Notes: generated by a model not told the origin, from the letters alone. DNA of 64,000 nt from Bacteroidota bacterium (GCA_018266775.1 JAFDZS010000010.1:400926-464925), one strand, 5' to 3'; counted from the first letter of the stretch, positions 25,354 through 34,527 are shown. Numbers and translations: made by a program.

Positions 25354-26028
25354 ATGAATGCAAATGATATTCTAATAATACCTTGTTGCTACTGCGGTAC
25401 CAGAGAGGCTACTACAAGGGACCATGTGCCCCCGAAAGCAATCTTTAACAAACCTCGGCCAGATGATTTAATTACTGTGCCTTGTTGTTTTGAATGTAAT
25501 AATCAGGCATCATCATTTGATGAAAAGTTTAAAGCTTACCTGGGTATGCACATAGCCAGACAAGGCGGCGAGGCTGAAAGACTTTTCAAGGAAGGAGTTC
25601 TGCCAACTGCAAAACATAATCACAAACTCCGCAGGAATATTTTCAACTCAATGTATCCGGTAAACATTGCGACTAAAGCAGGGATTATAACTGGCAAAGG
25701 CATAGCAGTTCCCTGGGATAATGAGGCTCATGATATAACAATCGAGAGAATTATTAGAGGTTTGTTTTTCCATCATTATGGTAAAATAATTGGTGATAAT
25801 GCAAGAGTTAATACTTATTGGTTTAAAGAGCCACAAAGTATTTTGGATGATAAATTATATGAAACTTCAATTGCAAATGGAAACTTCAAATATCAATATA
25901 ATAAAGTGGACGAAGCTGAATTTGATTCAGTTTGGCTTTTCAACTTTTACAATGGGCATTTTGCCGGAGGGATGGTTTTGACTTCCCAGATAAAGGTTTA
26001 TCATAATCAATTACCTAATTCTGAATAA
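25354..26028 (+). CDS. HNH-type nuclease-like protein
   Basis: 224 residues from the ATG at 25354, 8 bases after the peptidase gene; an extension to 25291 would overlap that gene and is rejected. Two CxxC pairs (IIPCCYCGT and VPCCFECNN) frame RDHVPPKAIF, the layout of a zinc-stabilised HNH endonuclease (D23, H24, N49/N50). The remaining 170 residues are of unknown type. It may be an effector nuclease of the operon or a ride-along; activity is inferred from the motif. Confidence 0.7.
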   Translation: MNANDILIIPCCYCGTREATTRDHVPPKAIFNKPRPDDLITVPCCFECNNQASSFDEKFKAYLGMHIARQGGEAERLFKEGVLPTAKHNHKLRRNIFNSMYPVNIATKAGIITGKGIAVPWDNEAHDITIERIIRGLFFHHYGKIIGDNARVNTYWFKEPQSILDDKLYETSIANGNFKYQYNKVDEAEFDSVWLFNFYNGHFAGGMVLTSQIKVYHNQLPNSE

Positions 26029-26523
26029 ATGAATAACCACTGGAACTTACCAGATATTCCTCATAAAGGTTGGCGGCTGCTGGATGTTATTGACATTCGT
26101 GAAGATGGTCAATCGGTAGAAGATACAGAATATGAAACCTGCATGATGTGTGGTAATGACAGAATTAGATTTGTACATATTGTTGAGCATGATGAGATGC
26201 ATGAAGAATTCAAGGTTGGTTGTGATTGTGCTGAGAAAATGACAAATGATTATGTTAATCCTGGAAAGCTTGAAAGGAATTTAAGAAACAGGGCTGTTCG
26301 GCGCTCCAAATGGATTTCAAAAGAGTGGCATGTGAATGAAAAAGGAAATCAGTATTTGAAAAAAGACTATCATTTTTTCTTGATTTTTAAAGATAAAAAA
26401 TCAGGAAAGTTTAAGTGTAAAATTGATGACATCTGGGGCGAAAATTTTTTCAATACTGTAGAAGAAGCGAAAGCTGCAACCTTCAATGGAATTGATTACT
26501 TGAAAGAAAAAGAAAAATGGTAA
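26029..26523 (+). CDS. Zinc-ribbon-like protein of unknown function
   Basis: 164 residues. CMMC (C38, C41) and GCDC (C65, C67) form a likely four-cysteine metal site; GCDCAEKMT is a pattern I have seen in small proteins of mobile regions but cannot name. The rest is charged, with a beta-rich end. The start codon follows the HNH stop with no gap, so the two genes are translated together. Function unknown. Confidence 0.6.
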   Translation: MNNHWNLPDIPHKGWRLLDVIDIREDGQSVEDTEYETCMMCGNDRIRFVHIVEHDEMHEEFKVGCDCAEKMTNDYVNPGKLERNLRNRAVRRSKWISKEWHVNEKGNQYLKKDYHFFLIFKDKKSGKFKCKIDDIWGENFFNTVEEAKAATFNGIDYLKEKEKW

Positions 26524-26526
26524 ATT

Positions 26527-27069
26527 ATGTTTTCTCAAGACTATTATAAAAACATGTTTATTTCAAAATATGATGAAATAGAAAGGTGTCATAATAACCT
26601 TACAAATTTTTCATTGATTAATGTTACACCGGCTCTACGCTTTATGCTTTTTGATTCTCAGCCCTTGCTTGATATTTTAAATAGGGATAAGCACTTGCCA
26701 ATTATTTTTTATGTAAACAATGCGATTAATTTTGATGAGACAGAGATAGCAACGTCTATGATGTTGTGGAAAGAGGTAAGTTTTAACCCACTAGACGAAT
26801 ATAAATTATTAAAGAAAGATGCATTTTTAAAATGGCCCTGTGTCTATTATATTGGCCAATCAATAACTATATTAGATGTAATCAAGTTCTATGCCTACGT
26901 AAGAGGTGGCATACATCTTGACAAAGGCGAAGCAGAATACCAGTTGCTACGTGAAGCTTTTGAAATCATAAAAATTGATCAGTTATCCACACTTGATCAT
27001 ACAATGCGTGGGATACTGCAAGTTATTTATAAAACTCTTTCTGTGAATAAGGAAAAGTTACTCAGCTGA
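26527..27069 (+). CDS. Hypothetical protein, last gene of the sigma operon
   Basis: 180 residues, begins 3 bases after the zinc-ribbon gene. No domain is recognised. It has a mixed alpha/beta look, with YVRGGIHLDKGEAEYQLL near residue 120-140 as the most distinctive stretch. No signal peptide or membrane helix. It faces the DUF1016 gene, whose 3' end is 33 bases away on the other strand. Confidence 0.55.
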   Translation: MFSQDYYKNMFISKYDEIERCHNNLTNFSLINVTPALRFMLFDSQPLLDILNRDKHLPIIFYVNNAINFDETEIATSMMLWKEVSFNPLDEYKLLKKDAFLKWPCVYYIGQSITILDVIKFYAYVRGGIHLDKGEAEYQLLREAFEIIKIDQLSTLDHTMRGILQVIYKTLSVNKEKLLS

Positions 27070-27102
27070 TAAACTTGTGATTCGTTGTTTACTGACAAAC
27101 AA

Positions 27103-28185
27103 TTATTCCAACAACTTCCCCAATTCATCCGCATCAGGCAATATCCCTTTCATTTGAATAGGTGTTTGTTTAGATGTTTTATAAGTAGCAACTCCCATAG
27201 CCTTATCAAAACTTTTAATTGCAAACTCAACCACTGTGTTATTTTTCTCTTTGCAAAGAACAATACCGATACTGGAATTTTCCTGTTGCAATTTTACCTT
27301 TTCATCTAATATGTTCAGATAAAAATTAAGTTGCCCGGCATCCGCAGGCTTAAATTTACCTTTCTTCAATTCAAAAGCTACCAGGCATTGTAAATGGCGG
27401 TTAAAAAATAGCAGGTCAATGAAAAATTCATCGCCATCTACTTCAATTCGATATTGATTACCGATAAAACAAAAGCCTTTGCCCATTTGCAGTATAAAAT
27501 TTCGAATGTTTAAGACTACCTGTTGTTCAATATGTCGTTCATCTTCCAATTCGTCACCTGCAATAAAATCAAGTAAGTATTCGTCCTTAAATACCTTTAG
27601 AACCGAAGGCTTTAAAGATTCTCTTATTGTACTCTTGAAATTATTGGGCAACTTGCCTTGCTTCTGAAACAGGTTGGCATCAATCTGATGCTCCATAACA
27701 CTAACTGACCAAAACTGCGTTGCCGAGTTTTCAATATAAAAGAGCCTTTCTTCTGTTTTTTTGCACCGGTTTAGTAGCAGGACATGATGAGTAAAACTGA
27801 TGCTGTAAAATGCTTCTAATTGGATCGTTGGCAACGGCCCAATTGCATTAGCCTTATCATCTAAATTGGGGTCTTCGATTTGGACCGTCGCTGACGGCCC
27901 GATTTCCAAATTGGGATAAGCTTCATAAAACTGCCTCATCTTTTTAAGGTTTGTAAAAGAGAAACCTTTTAATCCAGGTAGGTTACTTTGTAAGTCTGTT
28001 GCTATCTGCTCCAGTACCTTGGTGCCCCATTTTTGGGCTTTAACCTTTTCTGAAAGCATTCTTCCAGTCTTGAAATATAATAACAATTGCTCTCTATTGG
28101 CAAGCCTTGCAGCTTGGTATCGGCTTTTTATGATCTCTTGCTTTAATGAGCTTATAAATGCCAGATAGTTTTTATCAGTAATCAT
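27103..28185 (-). CDS. DUF1016/YhcG-type PD-(D/E)XK nuclease
   Basis: 360 residues. The N-terminal DUF1016 winged-helix part (about 1-160; QAARLANREQLLLYFKTGRM, WGTKVLEQIA, FSFTNLKKMRQFY) is followed by the nuclease domain with YRIEVDGDEFFIDLLFF and VAFELKKGKFKP, that is the D and ExK of the PD-(D/E)XK site. Such proteins are common in defence regions and transposon-related loci. The linker (about 94-127) holds two similar peptides, IGPSATVQIEDP and IGPLPTIQLEAF, encoded by palindromic DNA. It may restrict or process DNA; the target is unknown. Confidence 0.88.
   Translation of the reverse strand: MITDKNYLAFISSLKQEIIKSRYQAARLANREQLLLYFKTGRMLSEKVKAQKWGTKVLEQIATDLQSNLPGLKGFSFTNLKKMRQFYEAYPNLEIGPSATVQIEDPNLDDKANAIGPLPTIQLEAFYSISFTHHVLLLNRCKKTEERLFYIENSATQFWSVSVMEHQIDANLFQKQGKLPNNFKSTIRESLKPSVLKVFKDEYLLDFIAGDELEDERHIEQQVVLNIRNFILQMGKGFCFIGNQYRIEVDGDEFFIDLLFFNRHLQCLVAFELKKGKFKPADAGQLNFYLNILDEKVKLQQENSSIGIVLCKEKNNTVVEFAIKSFDKAMGVATYKTSKQTPIQMKGILPDADELGKLLE
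27818..27905. repeat. Two in-frame palindromic repeats inside DUF1016 gene
   Basis: Copy 1 at 27818-27844 is a hairpin with 13-base arms around G27831, one mismatch and one G-T pair. Copy 2 centres on 27891 with CCGTC (27885-27889) pairing GACGG (27893-27897) and partly paired flanks. They are 60 bases apart and in the same frame, so they encode similar peptides. Their position in the linker between the two domains suggests tolerated insertions. Confidence 0.65.
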
Positions 28186-28318
28186 AATTATAGTATTGTA
28201 ATTGGCTATATATCATTTTGTTAGAAAGGAAATTCTTAGAGGTTAGGCAGTCAAAAGATTGGCCAGACTTTTTAAATCTTTAATAAATTGGTTCGAAAAA
28301 TGTACGGTAGGTAACCCC

Positions 28319-28354
28319 AAAAGGTTTCTGAAGTAAAAAACAGGAACCTTTTTT
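28319..28354 (+). terminator. Hairpin with T-run, near right edge of accessory region
   Basis: AAAAGGTTTC (28319-28328) pairs with GGAACCTTTT (28343-28352, one G-T pair), followed by two more T. It points plus-wise, but no plus-strand gene ends close upstream (last one at 27069). It may be the terminator of a core gene cut off by insertion of the accessory region. Confidence 0.5.
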
Positions 28355-28499
28355 AGTGCATATACAACAGGCAACCATTCATCCTGCTATTTTTCCGGTA
28401 AAGCCCTTTAACAAAACATTATTCCACAACAACTTTTTATCGCAATTAAATCAATGGTTTTTGCGTTATTTTTACGTTATGCAAAAAATTGCACGTTTT

Positions 28500-30647
28500 A
28501 TGATGAGTAAAAAATTTATACCGGTTATCCTGGTACTCACCGGGGCCAGCTTATTTGTAGCCTTTAAAACACAGGGAAAAATTGGGAACGATGATAATCC
28601 AAAATCGAAATACACCAAAGTATTGAGGATAGTGGGTAATTACCTTGAAGAAGGGCATTACAGCCCCAAAAAAATTGATGATGCTTTTTCATTAACCGTT
28701 TTCAATAAGTTTACAGCAGACCTGGACGATGAAAAAAGCATCTTCCTGAAATCAGACATTGATTCGCTGGCAAAGATTTACAGCAACCGTATTGATGACG
28801 AAATACATGGTTCAGAACTCCAGTCATTCTTCGGCATTAATGAAGTATACATCAAAAGGCGTGATGAAAGTTTTAAGCTGATTGATGATTTGCTGAAAAA
28901 GCCTTTCGAATTTAATACCGACGAAGCAGTACAATTAGACAGGGAAAAACTGGATTATCCCAAAAATGAAGCAGAGCGCAGGGATCTGTGGAGGAAATCT
29001 GTTAAATATAACGTACTGAGCAAATTTGCAGACCTGCAGGATGACAGGGAAAAATCCAAAGGCAATAAAGATTTTGTGTATAAAGCAGACAGTACACTGG
29101 AGAGGGAAGCCCGTGAGTTTGTAAGAAAGAAAATGGAGCGTACCATTGCCAACAAGAAAACGCATGAAACAGCCGAAGAAGACTTCAGCACTTTTGTAAA
29201 CGCCATTACATTAAGTATGGATCCGCATACTGACTATTTTCCTCCTGTTGCTAAAAGACAGTTTGATGAAGAAATCAGCGGCAGGTTTTATGGAATTGGC
29301 GCACAGCTGAAAGATGATGATGGCAAGATCAAAATTGCCACACTGATACCCGGTATGCCTGCCATTTTAAGCGGAAACATTGCAGTGGATGATGAAATAA
29401 TAAAAATTGGCGAAGGTAAAAACGAGCCCGTTGATATTGCCGGTTATGCAGTTACCGATGCAGTAAAACTGATCCGCGGGGCACAAAAAGGTTCAGAAGT
29501 AAGGCTGACCATTAAAAAAGCCGATGGCACCATTAAAGTGGTTTCGCTGTTACGCGATGAAGTAAGGCTGGAAGATACGTATGCAAAAAGCGCTGTGATC
29601 AACGGTGAACATAAAGTAGGCTATATTTATTTGCCGGAATTTTACCAGGATTTTCAAAACCCCAACGGACCAAGATGTTCCAACGATGTGGCTAAAGAAA
29701 TTGAAAAACTGAAAGCAGAAAATGTAGAAGGAATTATTATCGACCTGAGAGGTAATGGCGGGGGGTCATTATCAGAAGTGGTGAAAATGGCAGGCTTGTT
29801 TATTGAAGATGGCCCCATTGTACAGGTAAAAGGCAGGGATGAAAAAGCAACCGTACTGAGAGACAGGGATAAAAATGTATTGTACACCGGGCCGCTGACA
29901 GTAATGGTAGATGAATTCAGTGCCTCTGCATCAGAAATATTTGCAGCCGCCATACAGGATTATAAACGCGGTATTATCATCGGCAGTTCCAGCACATATG
30001 GTAAAGGAACGGTACAGCGCAATATTCCTTTAGTGCCGGAAAGCGATAATCCTTTACTGGCTAATAAGAATACCGAAGACCTTGGTGCGCTGAAATTAAC
30101 CCTGCAGAAATTCTACCGTATTAACGGCGGTGCCACTCAATTAAAAGGTGTAACACCTGATATTGTGCTGCCTGACAGGCTTGAATACCTGAAACTGAGG
30201 GAAAAAGATAATGCTGCGGCATTGCCCTGGGATGAAATATCTAAAGCCGATTATCAAACCTGGCAGGGTAGTGTGGGCAATGATGCTGTGATCAGCCAAA
30301 CATACGACCAGATCAATAAAGGTTCTGTATTCAGTAAAATAAAAGCAAATATTGACTGGCTGGGTGTAAATACATCCAAACCATTTTCTTTAAACATTAC
30401 TAAATACAGGCAGGAAGAAAAGCAGATCAAGGATGCGTATAAACAACTGGATGAACTCAGCAAACTGTCTAAGGACATGAATGTAAAAAATACCAATGCA
30501 GATGCTGAAGCCATTAATGCAGAGAAAGATAAAACAGAGAAAAATAAAGCCTGGCTGAAAAGGATCGGCGGTGATATTTACATCGATGAAACAGTGAAAG
30601 TGATCAACAATATGATCATGCAGAAAGCCACTGCAAAGAATAATTAA
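28500..30647 (+). CDS. prc: Carboxy-terminal processing protease (S41, Tsp/Prc)
   Basis: 715 residues from the ATG at 28500; an ATG at 28479 is possible, while the far upstream in-frame ATG (28356) adds a non-family extension. A membrane anchor or signal (residues 5-20, FIPVILVLTGASLFVAF) leads to a Tsp N-terminal domain, a PDZ domain (about 225-320) and the S41 catalytic domain with FSASASEIFAAAI (Ser) and STYGKGT (Lys). A DUF3340-like tail follows. It degrades tagged or misfolded periplasmic proteins. First clear core gene after the accessory region. Confidence 0.9.
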   Translation: MMSKKFIPVILVLTGASLFVAFKTQGKIGNDDNPKSKYTKVLRIVGNYLEEGHYSPKKIDDAFSLTVFNKFTADLDDEKSIFLKSDIDSLAKIYSNRIDDEIHGSELQSFFGINEVYIKRRDESFKLIDDLLKKPFEFNTDEAVQLDREKLDYPKNEAERRDLWRKSVKYNVLSKFADLQDDREKSKGNKDFVYKADSTLEREAREFVRKKMERTIANKKTHETAEEDFSTFVNAITLSMDPHTDYFPPVAKRQFDEEISGRFYGIGAQLKDDDGKIKIATLIPGMPAILSGNIAVDDEIIKIGEGKNEPVDIAGYAVTDAVKLIRGAQKGSEVRLTIKKADGTIKVVSLLRDEVRLEDTYAKSAVINGEHKVGYIYLPEFYQDFQNPNGPRCSNDVAKEIEKLKAENVEGIIIDLRGNGGGSLSEVVKMAGLFIEDGPIVQVKGRDEKATVLRDRDKNVLYTGPLTVMVDEFSASASEIFAAAIQDYKRGIIIGSSSTYGKGTVQRNIPLVPESDNPLLANKNTEDLGALKLTLQKFYRINGGATQLKGVTPDIVLPDRLEYLKLREKDNAAALPWDEISKADYQTWQGSVGNDAVISQTYDQINKGSVFSKIKANIDWLGVNTSKPFSLNITKYRQEEKQIKDAYKQLDELSKLSKDMNVKNTNADAEAINAEKDKTEKNKAWLKRIGGDIYIDETVKVINNMIMQKATAKNN

Positions 30648-30664
30648 TCAGCAATATTATTATG

Positions 30665-30697
30665 AAAAATCCCGTTGCACTGCAACGGGATTTTTTT
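30665..30697 (+). terminator. Rho-independent terminator of prc
   Basis: ATCCCGTTGCA pairs with TGCAACGGGAT around a very small loop and is followed by seven T. It lies 18 bases after the prc stop; the A-run on its left lets it also work for the DinB gene on the minus strand. Confidence 0.85.
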
Positions 30698-30710
30698 ATG
30701 CGTTCGGCTG

Positions 30711-31220
30711 TTAAAGATATCTTTCTTTCATTACAGCAATATGGTGGTATACATGGCCGATGGCAGTAAAACCCATACTGAGCGCTGTACAAGGATTGTT
30801 ATTGGCAATGCCGCTGTGGTTCAATGCCGCTTCAGTAAAGCTGCTGAATAAAATTTCTGTGGTTTGCCTTACTGATAAAAACTCATCAATAAGCTCACTC
30901 CATTTGCGTTTGTTAGCGTTGCTGTTTGCCGCATAAGTATTTTCATCAAAACCCGGGAGCGATTGTTGTTCATGGCGGGCAAAACATAACGAACGATAAG
31001 CAAAGATGCGTTCCGTATCAATCATGTGCTGCAGCAATTCCTTAATGGTCCATTTACCTTCTGCATAAGCATAGGCAGATTTTTCCTCACTGATGTTTTT
31101 AAAAAAAGCAGTCATTACCGGTAATTGATTTTGGAACGCAGCAGTCAGATCATCTTCGGGAACCTGGCTGATGTAGCGTTGAAAGTAACCCGGGTGTGTT
31201 GCGGGGTTTGGTTTTGGCAT
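30711..31220 (-). CDS. DinB-superfamily protein
   Basis: 169 residues. The four-helix DinB/YfiT pattern is seen in KWTIKELLQHMIDTERIFAYR and GHVYHHIAVMKERY, with histidines (HM, HVYHH) that form the metal site of this fold. Members are metal-dependent enzymes or thiol transferases such as bacillithiol transferases; the reaction here is unknown. Single gene between two hairpin terminators. Confidence 0.85.
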   Translation of the reverse strand: MPKPNPATHPGYFQRYISQVPEDDLTAAFQNQLPVMTAFFKNISEEKSAYAYAEGKWTIKELLQHMIDTERIFAYRSLCFARHEQQSLPGFDENTYAANSNANKRKWSELIDEFLSVRQTTEILFSSFTEAALNHSGIANNNPCTALSMGFTAIGHVYHHIAVMKERYL

Positions 31221-31281
31221 GGTGTATACTTTTATGAATTAGAAAAAATAAAATTAAAACTAATCAGTCAATACCATAAAA

Positions 31282-31311
31282 AAAATCTTCCCACCGGGGT
31301 GGGAAGATTTT
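31282..31311. terminator. Hairpin terminator between dinB-like and protease genes
   Basis: AAAATCTTCCCACC (31282-31295) is the exact reverse complement of 31298-31311. T- and A-runs at the two sides allow use from either direction; on the minus strand it lies between the DinB gene start and the protease gene end. Confidence 0.6.
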
Positions 31312-31332
31312 CTGCAAAATTTATTTTTATAC

Positions 31333-33012
31333 TTATCCTTTTTTAGATTTTTTCAGCTTGGGTTTGGGCAACACTTCTTTGGTGGTTTTCTTTTCACCCT
31401 TTAAAGTTGATGCCAGCTTTACTGCATCGTAAGCATTTACAATGCCACCGGACTTACAGATGTCTGAAAGATTTACCATTTCATCGGTGCCAGGTTTGAG
31501 CACTTTATAATCCGGTTGCTGTACGGAATTTTCAATAACATATTTTAATTGCTGCGCAGTAAGGTTAGGAAAATATTCCAGCGTTAAAGCAGCAATACCG
31601 GCTACCAGCGGGCAGGCCATACTGGTACCCTGTAAATTACCGTATTTATTACCGCCCGGCAAAGTGGAATAAATTTTTACACCGGGAGAAAATACATCCA
31701 CTTCCTTTTTGCCATAGTTACTGAAAGAAGCCGTCAGTCCGCCATTTTTAGGATCGCCGCTGGCGCCAACAGTAATTACATTCGATGCCCTTCCTTTGCC
31801 ATCAGCATAAACAGGATTGGGAAAATTATCTTCTGTATCCACGTCTTTATTATCATTTCCGGCAGCATGTACCAGCAATACATTTTTACTTTCTGCATAA
31901 CGGAAAGCATCGTCCACCCATTGCTTTTGCGGACTGAAATCTTTACCGAAACTCATGCTGATGATTTGTGCGCCATTGTCTACAGCATAGCGGATGGCGT
32001 TGGCAATATCTTTATCATGTTCATCACCATCGGGTACGGCACGTATCATCATGATCTTTACATTATCAGCAATGCCATCCATACCCAGGCCATTGCCGCG
32101 TACAGCTGCTATAATGCCGGCGCAGTGAGTTCCGTGCATAGGCGTGGCGGCCATGATGTCGTTATTGCCATAATACCTGTCGTTAATATCATTTTCATTA
32201 TCCTGTACAATCTCTGCACGGTATGGTTTTGGTGGATTGTTTTTTGCATCATCTTTTCTTTCTTCACCGGACACATATTCAGCAAAGCCTTCCATAAAAT
32301 CTTTATTGGTGGCATCTAACTGGTTGTTGGCTTTCATCAAACCCAGCATCGCATTTTTAGATGTTCTTTGTGCCGCTTCTGATGGTATATAGGCATTTAA
32401 TTCATTACCTGTAAAAACATCTTTTTGCAAAGCTGCTTTCAACGTGCTGTCGCTTTTTTGCATATTGCTGAACATCCTTTTCAGAATGACAATATCAATA
32501 CCGCCCTGTTCTTTATCTTCACCCATGATACTGGCCCTGGCCTTCTTCCACATGGTGTATTCAGCTTTGTCTTTATCTGCAATATCAGCTTCTTCCTTGC
32601 CTTCATATTTGCTTTTCAGGCCGTGGTAAATCCTTGCAGATTCATAACTGTCTTCCTTCACATTACGGCCATCTTTACCACCCAGGAAATTCCAGCCATG
32701 GATATCATCCACATAACCGTTGTGGTCATCATCAATCCCATTGCCGGGTATTTCTTTAGGGTTGGTCCATAAAATGGGTTTCAGGTCTTCGTGCAGGGTA
32801 TCGATACCGCTGTCAATAACAGCAACGATTACTGTTTTACTTTTAAGATTTTTGCTTTTGAGGAATGCGTAGGCTTTATCGGCACTTACACCAAAATAAC
32901 CTGTGCTGTCTTTGTCCATAAGGTGCCATCCATTGGGCGTGGTTTCTTTTTGCGCATTGGCTGTAAAAAAGCCCAGTGCGGTACATAAAAACACCGTTGA
33001 AAACTTATACAT
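31333..33012 (-). CDS. Secreted subtilisin-like serine protease (S8)
   Basis: 559 residues from the ATG at 33012; the longer frame starting at 33033 uses a TTG that belongs to the -7 box. A signal peptide is clear (YKFSTVFLCTALGFFTANA). The catalytic triad is in VAVIDSGID (about 66), HGTHCAG (about 300) and GTSMACP (about 473). An insert of about 170 residues with acidic stretches separates the Asp and His regions, which is longer than in classic subtilisins. It ends in a Lys-rich tail. Likely periplasmic or outer-surface proteolysis. Confidence 0.92.
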   Translation of the reverse strand: MYKFSTVFLCTALGFFTANAQKETTPNGWHLMDKDSTGYFGVSADKAYAFLKSKNLKSKTVIVAVIDSGIDTLHEDLKPILWTNPKEIPGNGIDDDHNGYVDDIHGWNFLGGKDGRNVKEDSYESARIYHGLKSKYEGKEEADIADKDKAEYTMWKKARASIMGEDKEQGGIDIVILKRMFSNMQKSDSTLKAALQKDVFTGNELNAYIPSEAAQRTSKNAMLGLMKANNQLDATNKDFMEGFAEYVSGEERKDDAKNNPPKPYRAEIVQDNENDINDRYYGNNDIMAATPMHGTHCAGIIAAVRGNGLGMDGIADNVKIMMIRAVPDGDEHDKDIANAIRYAVDNGAQIISMSFGKDFSPQKQWVDDAFRYAESKNVLLVHAAGNDNKDVDTEDNFPNPVYADGKGRASNVITVGASGDPKNGGLTASFSNYGKKEVDVFSPGVKIYSTLPGGNKYGNLQGTSMACPLVAGIAALTLEYFPNLTAQQLKYVIENSVQQPDYKVLKPGTDEMVNLSDICKSGGIVNAYDAVKLASTLKGEKKTTKEVLPKPKLKKSKKG

Positions 33013-33030
33013 ATTTTTTTCGCTTTTTTT

Positions 33031-33038
33031 CAAAGTTA
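33031..33038 (-). promoter_or_regulatory. -7 box of the S8 protease gene
   Basis: On the minus strand the sequence reads TAACTTTG, an exact TAnnTTTG box, with a TTG 18 bases upstream as the -33 element. The ATG at 33012 follows 18 bases later. Confidence 0.6.
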
Positions 33039-33099
33039 ATAAAGAAATGCAGTCAGCAAGCCAACGCCCCGTTAATTAGGATGTGCGGTAAACAGCTTG

Positions 33100-34449
33100 T
33101 TACTGCGACTCATATACACAGATTTCAACCCGCCTGTTTTTCCATTGCAGCAACGGATCGTTAAGGTCTGCAGCAGGCTTTTTATTACCATAATATTCTA
33201 CTTTAATCCTGCTCTTATCAATGTAGAAACTGGTGATATAATCGGCGCATACAGATGCCCTCAGGAGAGAGCGGTTATTATTGGCTTCTTCGCTGCCCAC
33301 ATTATCGGTATGGCCACGGACAATGACTTTCAATTTTGGATTGGCCTTCATCATCTGCACCACCTGTGTTAGTGTTTCATACGCTTCACTGCGCAGGATG
33401 TGTTTACCCGGCTCAAAGTATATGGTGAAATAGGTAGAATCTTTAGTGTTGGCTTTTACGGTATCCAATGGTGGCGGGCAACCGTTATTGGCTGCGGTAC
33501 CAGGCACAAATGGACACTTGTCATGATCATCATCAATACCATCACCGTCTGTATCCGGTACCGGACAGCCATTATATTTAGGTGAGCCTTTAACGCCGGG
33601 GCATTGATCGCGGTAATCAGGAATACTGTCCCCATCGGTGTCTTTGAGTGAATCCACAGCAACCGTTGGTGGAGTAATTGTTTTGACTGGTTTTTCCTTT
33701 TTAACCGGTTTATCTTTTTTCACGTGTGTAAATGCAGCATAAGAAACGTTAATGCCAAAGGTTTTCACCTTATGCGAAATGGATTGATTGGCATCCTGGA
33801 AATAATCGGTAAGTGGTATATTGAAGCTAAGCCACAGTGATAGTTTACTGAATTCAAAACCGGCACCAATATTCCAGCTGAAGAACATGGGTTTATACTG
33901 GCCGGCGCCACTACCCGTGGCCAGTTTGGTATTGGTATTATTTACCGGCGACATGCTGCTGCCGAAATAGTTGATCTTCCAGGTTTCTTTACCACCGGCT
34001 AAAAAACTGGCCACCGGGCCGGTGCCCACAAAAAAACTATTGGGATGCTCTTCATCTTCACCGAAAACAAATTTTTTACGCAGGCCGAGTTGTACATCTA
34101 TGTATTTTATAGATTGATCAAAGCCGGAATCTTTTGCCGTGTTATTGGCACCGGTGGTATTTTCCCTGTAATATTTATAGCCTTTGGCATTAAAAAGCCC
34201 TGCCAGGTACAAGTCAATGTTATTAGGTGCAAGCGGTTTTATCATGTTGATGCCGAACCAGTATGCCGTGGTGCCGGAATAACTGTCGTTATCTGCCGGC
34301 GGTACAGCAAAATTGTAAAGCGAAGCTTTGCCAACGCCGCCTGTAATGCCATATTTCGTTTGTGCGATGGTGGGAGTAATGCCCAAAAACACAATACTAA
34401 CCAATAAGGTTATTACTGCAATTACATGTTGACGAAAAAGCAGGGGCAT
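33100..34449 (-). CDS. OmpA-family outer-membrane protein
   Basis: 449 residues. A signal peptide (cleavage near TIAQ, residue 30) is followed by a beta-barrel of about 210 residues, a Lys/Pro linker (about 248-268), two thrombospondin type 3 calcium-type repeats (DTDGDSIPDYRDQCP and DTDGDGIDDDHDKCP) and a C-terminal OmpA peptidoglycan-binding domain (VIVRGHTDNVGSEEANN, KNRRVEI). It links the outer membrane with the cell wall. Single gene downstream of the ALDH gene. Confidence 0.93.
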   Translation of the reverse strand: MPLLFRQHVIAVITLLVSIVFLGITPTIAQTKYGITGGVGKASLYNFAVPPADNDSYSGTTAYWFGINMIKPLAPNNIDLYLAGLFNAKGYKYYRENTTGANNTAKDSGFDQSIKYIDVQLGLRKKFVFGEDEEHPNSFFVGTGPVASFLAGGKETWKINYFGSSMSPVNNTNTKLATGSGAGQYKPMFFSWNIGAGFEFSKLSLWLSFNIPLTDYFQDANQSISHKVKTFGINVSYAAFTHVKKDKPVKKEKPVKTITPPTVAVDSLKDTDGDSIPDYRDQCPGVKGSPKYNGCPVPDTDGDGIDDDHDKCPFVPGTAANNGCPPPLDTVKANTKDSTYFTIYFEPGKHILRSEAYETLTQVVQMMKANPKLKVIVRGHTDNVGSEEANNNRSLLRASVCADYITSFYIDKSRIKVEYYGNKKPAADLNDPLLQWKNRRVEICVYESQ

Positions 34450-34527
34450 ACTTTTTTAAGTGGTTTAGGCTGGCCTGGGGTTACAATAAAAACTTTTATA
34501 AATATAAGATGAAAAATGAAAATATAC

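Noticed and set aside
28288..28302. GGTTCGAA sequence like a tRNA T-loop, a possible attachment site
   Set aside because: Flanking bases do not form a T-stem and no tRNA body is present.
28356..28499. N-terminal extension of the prc protease
   Set aside because: The signal or anchor starts shortly after 28500; the 48 residues before it do not look like a family part.
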